This document shows, in pieces, positions 1 to 7,018 of a stretch of 18,932 nucleotides of DNA. The DNA comes from Nitrospina sp. Lineage in GTDB: Bacteria > Nitrospinota > Nitrospinia > Nitrospinales > Nitrospinaceae. The position numbers were made by a program, and so were the translations under genes. Each line of letters begins with the position of its first letter. The stretch's first letter is position 1. Location of the stretch: NCBI GenBank assembly GCA_004357435.1, contig SMVS01000150.1:1-18932 (forward strand). The letters run 5' to 3'. Under the pieces are notes generated by a model. The model made no database searches, was not told the DNA's origin, and was given only the letters and a program-made list of their open reading frames with translations.

Positions 1-252
1 GCCAATTTCTTTCACCATCTGGTACACCTCCTCAACAGGAAGCGCGCGCACCACAGCAGGCGCCTGCGAGGACAAAAGAATCAGATCCTGCTGTTGCTTG
101 CCCCGCATCTGCAGAACGCACCGTGCCTGGTCGACCACCGACAAACTATTCAAAATGGTCTCCACCTTTCCGGGATGATCACTCAACCATGCCATCGGGA
201 AAGGCAATCGCCCAGCCTTCAAATCACTAATAATATTTTTTTTATCTGCCAT
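1..252 (-). CDS. DUF6178-like protein, N-terminal fragment
   Basis: An open frame of 84 codons starts with ATG at 252 and runs off the left edge, so only the N-terminus is visible. The visible part is soluble, with no signal peptide or membrane segment. It has a short basic start, then a segment around residues 40-60 rich in R, Q and L, and it ends in a stretch reading RALPVEEVYQMVKEIG. From memory that last pattern (x-ALPVED-x-x-x-x-VKE-x-G) resembles the start of the DUF6178 family found in Geobacter-like bacteria, whose function is not known. The family name is a recollection, not a search result. A weak GGCAGTAGGAAT ribosome-binding stretch precedes the ATG. The gene diverges from the histidine kinase on its right. 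Confidence 0.6.
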   Translation of the reverse strand, partial: MADKKNIISDLKAGRLPFPMAWLSDHPGKVETILNSLSVVDQARCVLQMRGKQQQDLILLSSQAPAVVRALPVEEVYQMVKEIG

Positions 253-308
253 TCCTACTGCCTGTAAGAGTTCCTTCCCCACCTTTGAAATCCGGGTCCG
301 AGCGGTTC

Positions 309-337
309 ATTATAAATATACGGCTTAAATATGTGCC
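309..337 (-). promoter_or_regulatory. candidate sigma70 promoter of the DUF6178-like gene
   Basis: Read on the minus strand there is a perfect TATAAT (314 to 309), a 17-bp spacer, and a poor -35 box GGCACA (337 to 332). It would give a leader of about 50 nt to the ATG at 252. The -10 is convincing and the -35 is not. Confidence 0.4.
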
Positions 338-502
338 TTGCGGCCCGGTCGCCCACCCCCTGAAGATAAATGATAATCCTTGTATTTAAAAGACTTAAAT
401 GTTTTTCTAGGATAATAGACTTTAGATTCTATAAAAATACTATAAAATCGTTTGGTTGACTCATACTTTTATAACAAATTTCAAAAAACCTCTACCCCGA
501 AC

Positions 503-3025
503 ATGGTCGACACCAAACACATTCGTAAGAGCAAATTGGAACTTGTTGAAGAAATTGAGGCTTTACGCCTGAAGGTGAGTCGGCTCGCCAAGCAGGAAGA
601 CCAGCAACATGAAAAAGAAAAAGCCTTGTTTCAAAAGAACATGGTCCTGCAGAATATTCTGGAAAGCGCCAGAGACTTATCCATCATCGGAACCGATATT
701 CAGGGAACCATAGTCTTTTGGAATAAAGGGGCGAGAAAGATCCTGGGCTATACCGCGGAAGAGATGATTGGCCAGAAAGAGGTTAGCGTGCTCTATCCAC
801 AGGATAGTGAAACCTTGAAAACCATCCATGAGGTGCACCGTTACATTTTTGATTCCAAAAAAGGGTCCACTTGCGAAGTCGAAGAGATCACCAAATCGGG
901 CCAACGGCTTTTGATGAATTTGGCCTTGTCCCCACGATTTGACGAAAGCGGCAATGTCATCGGCATACTGGGTATCGGGACAAATATCTCTGAACGCAAA
1001 CTAATGGAAACGGCGTTGGCTGAACGGGTGGAGTTGTCTGATTTCCACACAAATATTGGCAGTATCGCCGCGGAAAATGATTCCATCCAGAAAATCCTCG
1101 ACCTCAGCGCAGAATCCATTCAAGAATTTTATAGCGGGATTTTGACCCGGTTTTGGATTTTCTATTCGCAGGAAAAAATTTTGGAAGTGCATGCCAGCGC
1201 CAAAAGTCCGGGGCTGAGCAACCTGCCGCCGGCGAAGGTCGCTTTGGGAGAAAAAGGTCTCGGTAAAATCGTAGAACTTAAGAATCCATTTTTTTCTCAT
1301 GCGCCCTGCAAGCAACCCCAGCTTCAGAATTATTGGGCCTGGATGGCGCAAAACAAAGTCCAACAATACTCTGTCGTCCCTCTGGTGATTGGCAATCGTA
1401 TTCTGGGCGCGTTGGAAATATTTTTCCGGGAACCTTTGGCGGAGGCCCGCACCCAGGGTCTGGTTTTCGCCACCAGTGAAATCAGCGTCGGTATTGATCG
1501 GGTACGAGCTTTTGAAGCGCTCCAGTATAGTGAGGAACGGCTCCGGGCCATCGTGGCGAACGCGCTGGAAGGTGTGCTCACTTTTTATAAAAACGGCGTC
1601 ATCGCTTCATTCAATCCGGTCGCGGAGGTAATTTTCGGCTATGCAGAGTCCGAGATCATCGGCAAGAACATAAAATCCATCATTCCTGACCTATGCCGGG
1701 AGCGTGATCTTATCCATGGGGATGTGATGCGGGGCCAGCAAAACATGGTGGGCCGATTGAGCGAAATCACCGGTCAGCATAAAAGTGCGGACACTTTTCC
1801 CATGGATCTGGCAATCAGTGAAATTCAGATACCGGAAAGACGCAAGCCGCCCCGTTCCGATTCGGATACCCAAGCGAGCCTCTACATTGCCATGGTTCGT
1901 GACATCACAGAAAGAAAACAACTCGAGGAGATCTCTCGTAACGAAAAAGATTATGTGACCCGCATCATCGAGAGCACTCCGGCATTGGTGATCGGCCTGA
2001 GTCTGGATGGTGTCACGCGCATCGTTAACCCGGCGGCCGAAAAAACCACCGGGTTCTCCGCTGAAGAAATCATCGGCAAAAACTGGTGGCGCACTTTATT
2101 TCCTGGAGGTTCCTACGGGCAGGTGGATTATCTGCTCAAGCTGATCGAGGCAGGCCCCGTCCGGAATCATGAAATGATTCTGACCACCCGTTCAGGGGAG
2201 CAACGAGTGGTCACCTGGAGTATCATCACGCGATACGATGCACATGATCAGTTGACGGATATCATCGGATTCGGAACAGACATCACGGATCAGAAAAAGG
2301 TCGAACGGGATCTGATCCGGGCCGCTCAGAAGGCGGAAGAATCCAACCGCCTCAAATCCGATTTTCTGGGCATCATTTCCCATGAATTGCGCACCCCACT
2401 CACGGTCATGCTGGGCAACACTCCCCTGCTGAAAAACCCTGAAGACCTGCCCGAACCAAAAGAAATCGCTTCGATCTCCACCGATATTGAGAAATCCGGC
2501 AAACATCTTTTGGCTTTGATCGACGATCTCCTGGATTTTTCAAAAATTGAGGCCGGAAAGATGGATTTAAATTGCGAGCCCTTTGCCGTTCATGAGCTCG
2601 TTCAGGATGTGATCTCCGATTGCCAGGTGATTGCAGATCCTAAAAATCTGTCCATAGAATCGCAGGTGGAGACTTTTGAGTTGTCAGCTGATAAAATGAG
2701 AGTGAAACAAATTTTGTTTAATTTGCTCAGTAATGCTATCAAGTTTACCGATGCAGGCTTTATCCGTGTGGGAGTTTTCAAAAAAGACGACCGGGCTGAG
2801 TTCACTGTGGAAGATTCAGGGTGCGGCTTGTCGGAAGATGACCAGTTGGTAATTTTCGACTTGTTTCGGCAAGTGGACGCATCCAACACTCGCGCCGCCT
2901 CCGGGACCGGCCTTGGATTGGCCATCACCAAAAAATTGGTCGAGTTGCATGGCGGAAAGATTTCAGTGACAAGTCAGACGGGGAAAGGCAGTCTCTTTAC
3001 TTTTTACATCCCTTCCAATTCTTAA
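503..3025 (+). CDS. soluble multi-sensor histidine kinase (PAS-GAF-PAS-PAS-HisKA-HATPase)
   Basis: Sensor kinase that autophosphorylates on histidine and passes the phosphate to a receiver, very likely the next gene. The frame is open from a TTG at 452; numbering here is from that codon. A basic, heptad-rich coiled-coil-like stretch (22-62) leads to PAS1 (about 65-180, ending DxxG..ISERK), a GAF-like domain (about 205-352), PAS2 (363-490, ending DITERK) and PAS3 (500-618). The HisKA H-box SHELRTPL follows with phospho-acceptor H644. The ATPase domain has N-box NLLSNAIKF (N757, N761), G1 DSGCGL (788-793) and G2 GTGLGL (818-823). No membrane segment is present, so it is cytoplasmic and probably senses redox state, gas or a small ligand; the signal cannot be named. 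I prefer ATG 503 (840 aa) over TTG 452, since neither has a clear Shine-Dalgarno. The 250 bp upstream are AT-rich with several -10-like hexamers, none decisive. Confidence 0.93.
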   Translation: MVDTKHIRKSKLELVEEIEALRLKVSRLAKQEDQQHEKEKALFQKNMVLQNILESARDLSIIGTDIQGTIVFWNKGARKILGYTAEEMIGQKEVSVLYPQDSETLKTIHEVHRYIFDSKKGSTCEVEEITKSGQRLLMNLALSPRFDESGNVIGILGIGTNISERKLMETALAERVELSDFHTNIGSIAAENDSIQKILDLSAESIQEFYSGILTRFWIFYSQEKILEVHASAKSPGLSNLPPAKVALGEKGLGKIVELKNPFFSHAPCKQPQLQNYWAWMAQNKVQQYSVVPLVIGNRILGALEIFFREPLAEARTQGLVFATSEISVGIDRVRAFEALQYSEERLRAIVANALEGVLTFYKNGVIASFNPVAEVIFGYAESEIIGKNIKSIIPDLCRERDLIHGDVMRGQQNMVGRLSEITGQHKSADTFPMDLAISEIQIPERRKPPRSDSDTQASLYIAMVRDITERKQLEEISRNEKDYVTRIIESTPALVIGLSLDGVTRIVNPAAEKTTGFSAEEIIGKNWWRTLFPGGSYGQVDYLLKLIEAGPVRNHEMILTTRSGEQRVVTWSIITRYDAHDQLTDIIGFGTDITDQKKVERDLIRAAQKAEESNRLKSDFLGIISHELRTPLTVMLGNTPLLKNPEDLPEPKEIASISTDIEKSGKHLLALIDDLLDFSKIEAGKMDLNCEPFAVHELVQDVISDCQVIADPKNLSIESQVETFELSADKMRVKQILFNLLSNAIKFTDAGFIRVGVFKKDDRAEFTVEDSGCGLSEDDQLVIFDLFRQVDASNTRAASGTGLGLAITKKLVELHGGKISVTSQTGKGSLFTFYIPSNS

Positions 3026-3038
3026 CGAGGAACCTCTC

Positions 3039-3440
3039 ATGAGTACAATACTTGTAGTGGACGACCACGAATTAACGCGGAAGACCCTGCATCGACGCTT
3101 GGAAAAGGCCGGTCACGCGGTCATTGAAGCACCCAACGGGAAATCAGGCATCAAGCTCCTGCAATCCAAGGCCATCGATCTGATACTCATGGATTTCATG
3201 ATGAAAAACATGAACGGAATGCAAACGTTTGAAAAAATGAAAGAATTAAAACCTGAAGTGCCCTGCGCCATGGTCACCGCTTACGCCCACTCCGGGTTGA
3301 TCAAACAATTCATCTCGGAAGGCGGGGCGGATTTCATTGTCAAACCCATCGGCGAAGATTTTGAGCCACGGGTCAACGCCATTTTGGAACGGGAAAAGAA
3401 CCATCCTGCCGAAAGTGAGAGCGCACCCAGTTCCGATTAG
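3039..3440 (+). CDS. single-domain CheY-like response regulator
   Basis: A 133-residue stand-alone receiver with no DNA-binding or enzymatic output domain. The acidic pocket is D8 and D9, the phospho-acceptor is D52 (in LILMDFMMKNMNG), the switch threonine is T80 and the conserved lysine is K102 in the VKPIG loop. The last 15 residues are an acidic, serine-rich tail. It begins 13 bp after the kinase stop with a GAGGA ribosome-binding site 8-9 nt before ATG, so the two are almost certainly cotranscribed and cognate. With no output domain it must act by protein contact: on a partner protein, as a phosphate sink, or as a relay intermediate. No target is visible nearby. Confidence 0.93.
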   Translation: MSTILVVDDHELTRKTLHRRLEKAGHAVIEAPNGKSGIKLLQSKAIDLILMDFMMKNMNGMQTFEKMKELKPEVPCAMVTAYAHSGLIKQFISEGGADFIVKPIGEDFEPRVNAILEREKNHPAESESAPSSD

Positions 3441-3453
3441 CGCTTCGACCTCC

Positions 3454-4224
3454 TCATGGAGCGCGGAGCATGGCCAGGCTGACCATTCTTCCGGTAGGTC
3501 CCTCCTTACGATATGAAAACCATCGCTCCTGATGACACGCAGTGCATTCCCCCAGATCAAATATATTTTTCGACTCCACACCTCCACTCAGCGCGTCCAG
3601 CTTGTTGGCGGACAGCAGGTTGAGCCAATACTTGCCGTCCGCTGATTTTCGGGTGAACCTCTCCCAATCGGCATATTGACTTTGAAACGGGAGGAGGCAG
3701 GGCGCATCCACTTCATAACAGCAACCGCCAATAGCAGGACCCAAACCTACAATGATGTCAGCCGGTTTGCTTCCAAAAACCCGGACCAGCGTGGCCAGTG
3801 TTTGCGATAGAATCCTTTGCTGAGTGCCCTTACGTCCGGCGTGGACGACCCCGGTCAGGTGTCGCTTCGGATCATACAAAATGGCCGGAACGCAATCCGC
3901 CGTCAAAACACCGATGGGCTTGTCGATCAACTGAGTGATCAACGCATCCGCTTCGACCGCCGCCACTTGCTCCGCGGTCAAAGCGGGATCCTCCAAAACA
4001 TAAATCCGGTTGCCATGCACCTGATTCAAAATAAAAATCTCTCCAGAAATAATGTTTAGAGATTTCAAAAACCATTGCGTGTGTTGCACGGAAGTTTCAG
4101 GGGAACCGTGCCGTCCCAATCTTAATTCAGTTTGAGTTCCCTTCCCGGACTCAAAACTGCGCAGACTGAATCCGTGAACGAATCGCGGAAATTTTTGAAT
4201 CGCATCAATATGAAAGGGTTGCAT
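3454..4224 (-). CDS. pgeF: peptidoglycan editing factor PgeF (YfiH/DUF152, laccase-domain fold)
   Basis: 256 residues, the usual family length. Members once called polyphenol oxidases are known to remove mis-incorporated serine from the stem peptide by hydrolysing UDP-MurNAc-L-Ser. Visible marks are HGFSLR at 17-22, NQVHG with H70, LTADCVPAIL with C111, VVHAG with H128, and the glycine-rich GLGPAIGGCCYEVD. H70, C111 and H128 are the expected catalytic/metal triad. The usual HAGWRG loop reads HAGRKGT here, an unusual replacement of the tryptophan. No signal peptide, so cytoplasmic. The ATG at 4224 is preceded by an AAGAG-type ribosome-binding site. The gene converges on the receiver gene with 13 bp between stop codons and no room for a separate terminator. 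It shares an envelope theme with mtgA and the M23 gene further right but is not in their run. Confidence 0.92.
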   Translation of the reverse strand: MQPFHIDAIQKFPRFVHGFSLRSFESGKGTQTELRLGRHGSPETSVQHTQWFLKSLNIISGEIFILNQVHGNRIYVLEDPALTAEQVAAVEADALITQLIDKPIGVLTADCVPAILYDPKRHLTGVVHAGRKGTQQRILSQTLATLVRVFGSKPADIIVGLGPAIGGCCYEVDAPCLLPFQSQYADWERFTRKSADGKYWLNLLSANKLDALSGGVESKNIFDLGECTACHQERWFSYRKEGPTGRMVSLAMLRAP

Positions 4225-4236
4225 GACTCATCTCTT

Positions 4237-4265
4237 AAAATTTTTAAAAAAAATTAAAAAATTTT
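4237..4265. repeat. A/T-only inverted repeat upstream of pgeF
   Basis: Arms AAAATTTTT (4237-4245) and AAAAATTTT (4257-4265) flank an 11-bp A/T centre, giving 29 bp without a G or C, 13 bp upstream of the pgeF start. Phased A and T tracts like this usually bend DNA and bind nucleoid proteins; use as a promoter UP element or protein site is inference. It is not a rho-independent terminator because the stem has no GC. Confidence 0.45.
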
Positions 4266-4434
4266 GATTGGTACTTCACTACAAGAGTTGCACTTTATTT
4301 TCATAAAACAAACTCATTATAAAAGAAGACCACCTTTAATCGCCAGTCCTGACAAGAGTTTCCGGCTGGCTCTATTTTTTTTAATATATCATCGCACGAC
4401 ACAACCACCCACTCCATCCTCCAACCCACTGGTT

Positions 4435-4447
4435 TCAAAGACTTTGA
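4435..4447. promoter_or_regulatory. operator-like palindrome upstream of the histone-like gene
   Basis: TCAAAG-A-CTTTGA is a perfect 6-1-6 palindrome. It ends 13 bp before the -35 box at 4461, so it is centred near -54 relative to the predicted start of transcription. That is where an activator or an upstream-bound repressor would sit. The binding protein is unknown. Confidence 0.4.
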
Positions 4448-4460
4448 TGTCAATATTATC

Positions 4461-4488
4461 TTGACTTTAATTTCGTATGGAATACAAT
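4461..4488 (+). promoter_or_regulatory. strong sigma70-type promoter of the histone-like gene
   Basis: TTGACT (4461-4466), a 16-bp spacer and TACAAT (4483-4488) match consensus at 5 of 6 positions each. Transcription would start near 4495, leaving a leader of about 50 nt. The -35 lies in a 14-bp block (4456-4469) that recurs exactly at the aroF promoter. Confidence 0.7.
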
Positions 4489-4497
4489 TAATTAAAT

Positions 4498-4518
4498 ATT
4501 TGGGCGCTGAAAAAAACC
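4498..4518 (+). repeat. left arm of inverted repeat flanking the histone-like gene
   Basis: The first 15 bases, ATTTGGGCGCTGAAA (4498-4512), are the exact reverse complement of 4784-4798. Allowing one gap, pairing extends through AAAACC to 4518, matching GGTTTT at 4778-4783. The arm begins about 3 nt after the predicted transcription start, so it would form the extreme 5' end of the mRNA, 17 nt ahead of the ribosome-binding site. The core TTT-nn-GCGC-nn-AAA is itself imperfectly palindromic and could be a protein site. Confidence 0.65.
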
Positions 4519-4545
4519 AAATATTTTTTACGAAAGGAGTTCTTG

Positions 4546-4728
4546 ATGGCAACCAAGAAAAAAGCTAAAGCCAGACCTAAGGCTAAAGCAAAGAAAAAAG
4601 TAGTTAAGAAAAAAGCTAAAGCTCGACCTAAGGCAAAGAAAGTAGTTAAGAAAAAAGCTAAAGCTCGACCTAAGGCAAAGAAAGTAGTTAAGAAAAAAGC
4701 AAAAAAGAAAGCGGCAAAACGCAAGTAG
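4546..4728 (+). CDS. lysine/alanine-rich histone H1-like DNA-binding protein
   Basis: A 60-residue protein with 31 Lys, 4 Arg, 14 Ala, 6 Val, 3 Pro and no acidic, aromatic or cysteine residue. It is built from a repeat AKARPKAKKVVKKK: one 17-residue copy (7-23, carrying a three-residue insertion), then two identical 14-residue copies (24-37, 38-51), and a KKKAAKRK tail. This composition is typical of bacterial histone H1-like and HU-tail-like proteins (Chlamydia Hc, Bordetella BpH1), which bind DNA or RNA through charge; a nucleoid role is inferred. A canonical AGGAG (4535-4539) lies 6 nt before ATG 4546, which decides that start over the TTG at 4543. Promoter strength and ribosome-binding site suggest high expression. 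It stands alone as a monocistronic gene framed by an inverted repeat. Confidence 0.85.
   Translation: MATKKKAKARPKAKAKKKVVKKKAKARPKAKKVVKKKAKARPKAKKVVKKKAKKKAAKRK
4615..4698 (+). repeat. two perfect 42-bp tandem repeats inside the histone-like gene
   Basis: 4615-4656 and 4657-4698 are identical base for base, each encoding the same 14 residues. A related, slightly longer and diverged copy precedes them. Identity at synonymous positions implies recent duplication or ongoing slippage and recombination, so the protein length probably varies between strains. Confidence 0.9.
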
Positions 4729-4777
4729 TTTTGTAGCTGTTCTATCGCGGATTACAAATCAGTACCATCGAAACAAG

Positions 4778-4798
4778 GTTTTATTTCAGCGCCCAAAT
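4778..4798 (-). repeat. right arm of inverted repeat flanking the histone-like gene
   Basis: TTTCAGCGCCCAAAT (4784-4798) is the exact complement of the left arm at 4498-4512, with gapped pairing back to 4778. It starts 49 bp after the stop codon of the histone-like gene. There is no T-run after it, so alone it is not a terminator. No target-site duplication is visible outside the arms. Confidence 0.65.
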
Positions 4799-4870
4799 CT
4801 ACCTTATTTCGCCGCACCCACCCAACAAATTCAGTCCTCTTTAAAAACGAACTCCTTCCTGCAGTCTGCC

Positions 4871-6085
4871 TCAACTCTCTATCTTACAGTAAATTGCCTT
4901 GAGATAAGCCCCTTCCCTGAAGGTCACCGGATGGTCTAGAGCGTGGCCGGTTTTCAGCAGTTTTTTATACGACCGGCCCGCCGCTTTGATGCCCAACTCC
5001 ACTGCCCGGTAAAACGCCTGCGCCTCGACCTGCGAAGAACAGGAAGCCGCCATCAAGGTGCCTCCGGCCCGGGTGCTTTTGGCTCCCATTTTGGCCAGTC
5101 GAATATACGCTTGAATCGCATTCTTTCTATTTTTTTTGCTGTTGGCAAATGCTGGTGGGTCCAATACCACCAAATCAAAAACTTTCCCGTCTTTTTCCAA
5201 TCGACTCAACTGTTCAAAGGCGTCTCCCTGAATTTGCTCGAATCGGGGAGGCGAAAATTTCTCCTCAGGAAAATTCAGTCGCAGATTCCTCAGGGCCGCC
5301 TTCTGGGCAGGAGCATTGATGTCGATCTCCAGAACAGACCGGCACCCTCCGGCAAACGCATAAACGCTGAACGCTCCGGTGTAACTGAACACGTTCAATA
5401 TCGACTGGCCTTGCGCCAAGCCGCGAATTTTTTCTCGATTTTCACGTTGGTCCAGAAAAAATCCCGTCTTCTGTCCTTTTAATAAATCCGCTTCGAACTC
5501 CAATCCGTTTTCCTGAAAGCGTATGGGTCCTTTTAATTCCGGGCCAAACAACATTCGCGATGCCTCTTTGGGATCGGGCAAAGTTCGCTGGACGTGACGA
5601 CTGAATGTCAGGATGGCTCGCTCCAACTTCATCTCTTGTTGCAGGACGGGAACCAGTTCATCGAGGTAGGGCATCCAGGCGCTGGTGTACAATTTCACCA
5701 CCAGCGTATTCGCGTAGCGGTCCATCACCATGCCGGGGAAACCGTCATTCTCGCCATTGACCACGCGATAGGCAGTGGTCTCCGGCGTGGCCAAATCGGC
5801 GCGCAGAGCCAACGCTTTTTTTAAACGGTGCCTGAAAAATTCGCCGGTGATTTCCTGGGGCGTGCGGGTGATCAGGATTCTCAAGCGAATGTCCGAGTGT
5901 GGGTCGTACAGACCCATGGCGAGAAACCGGTTTTGCGAATCGTAAATTGCTCCCAAGTCGCCGGGCTGGCCGGAGATGCCAGTGTTTTTGATTTGATAAA
6001 AATAAACCCAGGGAAAACCTTTCCGGATCCTGACCTGGAGCGATTTTGAAATTTTTATCTTATGGATTCGTGGATTCAAAACCAA
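4871..6085 (-). CDS. rlmI: RlmI-like class I SAM-dependent rRNA (cytosine-C5) methyltransferase
   Basis: 404 residues, close to E. coli RlmI, which methylates C1962 of 23S rRNA. A PUA-type RNA-binding domain (about 5-75, with RKGFPWVY and GLYDPHSDIRLRIL) is followed by the family block VNGENDGFPGMVMDRY (109-124) and GQKTGFFLDQRENR (204-217). The Rossmann SAM site is NVFSYTGAFS (231-240) with acidic ELEID-type residue E253, then the catalytic-loop block LDPPAFANSKK (308-318) and AASCSS with C349. The first possible start is TTG at 6085, because an in-frame stop lies just upstream and the next methionine (57) would cut the PUA domain. A GGAG 8 nt before the TTG supports it. It lies 15 bp after the mtgA stop, so the two are likely cotranscribed. 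RlmI versus a sister PUA-methyltransferase subgroup cannot be settled by eye. Confidence 0.88.
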   Translation of the reverse strand: MVLNPRIHKIKISKSLQVRIRKGFPWVYFYQIKNTGISGQPGDLGAIYDSQNRFLAMGLYDPHSDIRLRILITRTPQEITGEFFRHRLKKALALRADLATPETTAYRVVNGENDGFPGMVMDRYANTLVVKLYTSAWMPYLDELVPVLQQEMKLERAILTFSRHVQRTLPDPKEASRMLFGPELKGPIRFQENGLEFEADLLKGQKTGFFLDQRENREKIRGLAQGQSILNVFSYTGAFSVYAFAGGCRSVLEIDINAPAQKAALRNLRLNFPEEKFSPPRFEQIQGDAFEQLSRLEKDGKVFDLVVLDPPAFANSKKNRKNAIQAYIRLAKMGAKSTRAGGTLMAASCSSQVEAQAFYRAVELGIKAAGRSYKKLLKTGHALDHPVTFREGAYLKAIYCKIES

Positions 6086-6100
6086 GGCAGGGACTCCGGT

Positions 6101-6835
6101 TCAAGGTGACACCGCATAAAGCCTGACCGAAGTCATGGCATTCAATATTCGCGTCTGACGCTGGCCTACATGACTGCGGTAGGCGGGCGTGGGCCAGGCT
6201 CTTGGATTGGGAAGAATAGCCGCCATCCAAGCGCCCTCCGCAGGCTGGACGCGGCCTGCCGAATGCTTGAAATATTTCTGAGCGGCGGCCTCGCAACCGA
6301 ACACGCCATCGCCCCATTCGATCACATTCATGTACACTTCCAAAATACGTTGCTTGCTCCAAGTCATTTCAATCAACACCGTAAAATATATTTCCAGAGA
6401 TTTTCTCAGCCAATTCCGCTTTTGCCAGAGGAAAACATTGCGTGCGGTCTGCATGGAAATGGTACTCGCTCCAATTTTTCGGCGGGTGCTGAGGTTGACC
6501 CGGATCGCATTGTTCACCGCATCCCAATCAAACCCGTTATGCCTATAAAATTTCTGGTCCTCGGAAGCGATCACTGCCCGCAGGAAGGGCTTCGAAATTC
6601 GATCAAGTTTCCGCCATTTTTTCACGGTGCGAGGATAACGCTTTTCATAACCGCTTTCCGCCCAACGAATCCACATGAGAAGCGTGGTGGGCGGATCGAT
6701 CACCTTGTAAATCAACACCGGCAGGAAGGTGACAAACAGAAAAATCAGGCTGAGAAGCACTGTCACCTTGAACACGCGACCCCAAAAGGAGGCCCGCTTC
6801 AGTTTCCGTTGCCACCTCCATATCCCAAGTCTCAT
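6101..6835 (-). CDS. mtgA: monofunctional biosynthetic peptidoglycan transglycosylase MtgA
   Basis: A GT51 glycosyltransferase that polymerises lipid II into glycan strands at the periplasmic face of the inner membrane. I start at ATG 6835 (244 aa, normal for MtgA), which has a GGAGAGG ribosome-binding site 8 nt upstream; the open frame extends 39 codons further without support. The N-terminus is basic, followed by one membrane helix (about residues 20-43: VTVLLSLIFLFVTFLPVLIY). The GT51 motifs follow in order: AVIASEDQKFYRHNGFDW with the catalytic Glu in SED, GASTISMQTARNVFLW, RKSLEIYFTVLIEMTWSK, and RILEVYMNVIEWGDGVFG. There is no transpeptidase domain. It lies between the M23 peptidase gene (235 bp upstream) and the rRNA methyltransferase (15 bp downstream). 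Confidence 0.95.
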   Translation of the reverse strand: MRLGIWRWQRKLKRASFWGRVFKVTVLLSLIFLFVTFLPVLIYKVIDPPTTLLMWIRWAESGYEKRYPRTVKKWRKLDRISKPFLRAVIASEDQKFYRHNGFDWDAVNNAIRVNLSTRRKIGASTISMQTARNVFLWQKRNWLRKSLEIYFTVLIEMTWSKQRILEVYMNVIEWGDGVFGCEAAAQKYFKHSAGRVQPAEGAWMAAILPNPRAWPTPAYRSHVGQRQTRILNAMTSVRLYAVSP

Positions 6836-6952
6836 AAGAACTGCCTCTCCTATCGGGGAAATTATTCGGAGCCCGGCCATCCCACTCGGTTCGCAGAGCC
6901 GCTGTTTTTCTACAGCCCATGGCACTGCACGCCGGAAACGCGCACACGCCAC

Positions 6953-7001
6953 CGAGAGGCCCGGTTGCGGACTTAAGGAATCCGCCGACCTCCCTGCCAG
7001 C
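6953..7001 (-). repeat. degenerate hairpin repeat, copy B
   Basis: On the minus strand this reads GCTGGCAGG, a variable part, then GCGGA...TCCGC (a 5-bp stem), then AACCGGGCCTCTCG. It is a diverged direct copy of the element at 7019-7064. It lies between the M23 gene and mtgA and resembles REP-like palindromic intergenic repeats. Confidence 0.5.
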
Positions 7002-7018
7002 GCTGATAACTGACTCGC

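Larger units (their letters stand above)
4225..4545. other. non-coding region between pgeF and the histone-like gene
   Basis: This 321-bp stretch between two divergent genes is strongly AT-biased, above all near pgeF. It holds an A/T-only inverted repeat (4237-4265), a 13-bp palindrome (4435-4447), a strong sigma70-like promoter (4461-4488) and the left arm of an inverted repeat (4498-4518). A 66-codon frame in 4264-4464 has no ribosome-binding site or recognisable protein character, and I do not call it a gene. Confidence 0.6.

Noticed and set aside
452..502. TTG start 17 codons upstream for the histidine kinase
   Set aside because: No ribosome-binding site before it, while an ATG at 503 begins the coiled-coil region. 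It is not excluded, since ATG 503 also lacks a clear site.
3817..4059. Plus-strand frames inside pgeF, rlmI, mtgA, the M23 gene and dnaN
   Set aside because: They are shadows of well-supported genes in the opposite strand, with compositions typical of antisense frames.
4264..4464. 66-codon plus-strand frame between pgeF and the histone-like gene
   Set aside because: No ribosome-binding site, low-complexity composition, and it runs into the palindrome and promoter region. It is not recognisable as a protein.
4498..4798. Histone-like gene as a miniature mobile element with terminal inverted repeats
   Set aside because: No target-site duplication outside the arms, the promoter sits outside them, and no transposase is encoded. 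Regulatory or RNA-structure roles fit better.
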